This document shows, piece by piece, positions 14,985-15,827 of a stretch of DNA of 15,827 nucleotides (positions are counted from its first letter, which is position 1; each line of letters starts with the position of its first letter). Source of the DNA: Dehalococcoidia bacterium (GTDB taxonomy: Bacteria; Chloroflexota; Dehalococcoidia; Lucifugimonadales; Lucifugimonadaceae). The DNA is taken from the NCBI GenBank assembly GCA_012270805.1, contig JAAXHR010000067.1, positions 1 to 15,827 of the forward strand. Reading direction: 5' to 3'. Both the position numbers and the translations under genes were made by a program. The notes below the pieces were generated by a model. It saw only the letters and a program-made list of their open reading frames with translations. It made no database searches and was not told where the DNA came from.

Positions 14985-15827
14985 TCACTCCCATTCGATG
15001 GTTCCTGGCGGTTTGCTCGTGATGTCTAGAACCACTCGATTGACCTCGGGAACTTCGTTGACGATACGGTTGGACATCCGGGCGATGGTTTCGTAGGGAA
15101 GCCGAGCCCAATCGGCGGTCATTGCGTCGGTGCTGACGACGGCACGGATGGCGACGACGTACTGGTAGGTTCTGGCATCGCCCATCACGCCGACGCTTTG
15201 GGTGTCGGTTAGGACCGCGAAGCTCTGCCAGAGTTCCTCGTACAGGCCGGCATCTTTTATCTCGTCGACCACGATCCAGTCAGCAGCGCGCAGGATTTCG
15301 AGCTTTTCGTAGTTGACTTCGCCCATGATGCGAATCGCCAATCCTGGTCCTGGAAACGGTTGACGATTGACGGATTGAGCGGACAATCCGAGCTCGCGTC
15401 CGGCATCTCGCACTTCGTCCTTGAACATGTGACGGAGCGGCTCGACAAGTTTGAGATCCATCTTCTCGGGCAATCCGCCGACGTTATGATGCGTCTTGAT
15501 CTTGTGCGCGGCTGTGCTTTCCGGCGAGACCGATTCGATGACATCAGGGTAGAGCGTACCTTGAGCCAGGAAGTCGACTTCGCCAATGTCTCGCGCCTCA
15601 TGCTCGAAGATACGGATGAACTCCTCGCCGATCCTGCGACGCTTTTCTTCGGGGTCTTTCACGCCATTTAGCGCCGATAAGAATTGTTCGGTGCCATCTA
15701 CGAAGCGGAGATTGACGCCGAGCTGGCTTGCGAAAACGGTTTGGACACGCTCCGCTTCGCCACGCCGCATCAGACCGTTGTCGACGAATATGCAAGTGAG
15801 CCGGTCGCCGATAGCGCGGTGAATCAA
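14985..15827 (-). CDS. guaA: GMP synthase (glutamine-hydrolysing), C-terminal part; truncated by window edge
   Basis: The C-terminal 280 residues of GMP synthase, which aminates XMP to GMP. The 5' end of the gene lies beyond the right edge of the window, so the glutamine amidotransferase domain and the ATP-pyrophosphatase P-loop (SGGVDS) are not visible. What is visible includes IFVDNGLMRRGE, AQGTLYPDVIES, the IKTHHNVGGLP loop (fragment residues 110-120), RQPFPGPGLAIRI (about 145-157) and the strongly conserved C-terminal KPPGTIEWE directly before the TGA. A complete family member has a little over 500 residues, so about half is present. It is the first visible gene of the leftward purine cluster, 48 nt upstream of purD. 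No frameshift is seen in the visible part. Confidence 0.97.
   Translation of the reverse strand: MIHRAIGDRLTCIFVDNGLMRRGEAERVQTVFASQLGVNLRFVDGTEQFLSALNGVKDPEEKRRRIGEEFIRIFEHEARDIGEVDFLAQGTLYPDVIESVSPESTAAHKIKTHHNVGGLPEKMDLKLVEPLRHMFKDEVRDAGRELGLSAQSVNRQPFPGPGLAIRIMGEVNYEKLEILRAADWIVVDEIKDAGLYEELWQSFAVLTDTQSVGVMGDARTYQYVVAIRAVVSTDAMTADWARLPYETIARMSNRIVNEVPEVNRVVLDITSKPPGTIEWE

Overview
This window reads as the chromosome of a free-living, moderately GC-rich bacterium. It holds core biosynthesis genes and no sign of phage, plasmid, IS element, CRISPR array, tRNA or rRNA. The mix of genes is compatible with Chloroflexota, for example the marine SAR202/Dehalococcoidia groups: a HisZ-containing histidine cluster, a separate PurS subunit, a PPK2 kinase, a DUF3105 membrane protein and abundant SDR dehydrogenases. 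That placement is inference from gene content only. The window is densely coding; the longest non-coding stretch is about 240 bp (3744-3983).

Left part (1-3743). Two tandem, closely related short-chain dehydrogenases read rightward, the first cut by the window edge. Facing them on the minus strand are a polyphosphate kinase 2 (ppk2) and, upstream of it, a FAD-dependent DAO-family oxidoreductase.

Middle part (3984-9547). A histidine cluster, hisZ-hisG-hisD-hisC-hisB, reads rightward. The first three genes overlap (ATGA junction for hisZ/hisG, 7-nt overlap for hisG/hisD). Together they cover PRPP+ATP condensation (HisG with HisZ), imidazoleglycerol-phosphate dehydration (HisB), transamination (HisC) and the final oxidation (HisD). 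hisH, hisA, hisF and hisI/E are not in the window. A six-TM voltage-gated-type K+ channel gene follows on the same strand, with its own strong RBS.

Right part (10357-15827). A purine cluster reads leftward in the order guaA (3' part only), purD, a single-ORF fusion of adenylosuccinate lyase and SAICAR synthase (purB-purC), a DUF3105 membrane protein, and purS. The purS and K+ channel reading frames converge and overlap by 4 nt.

The most interesting points are (1) the linkerless PurB-PurC fusion, which joins two consecutive purine steps in one 735-residue chain, (2) a long-form HisG with its C-terminal regulatory domain directly next to a HisZ gene, which usually partners short-form HisG, (3) a HisZ that keeps a C-terminal domain, and (4) a DUF3105 membrane protein embedded in the purine cluster.
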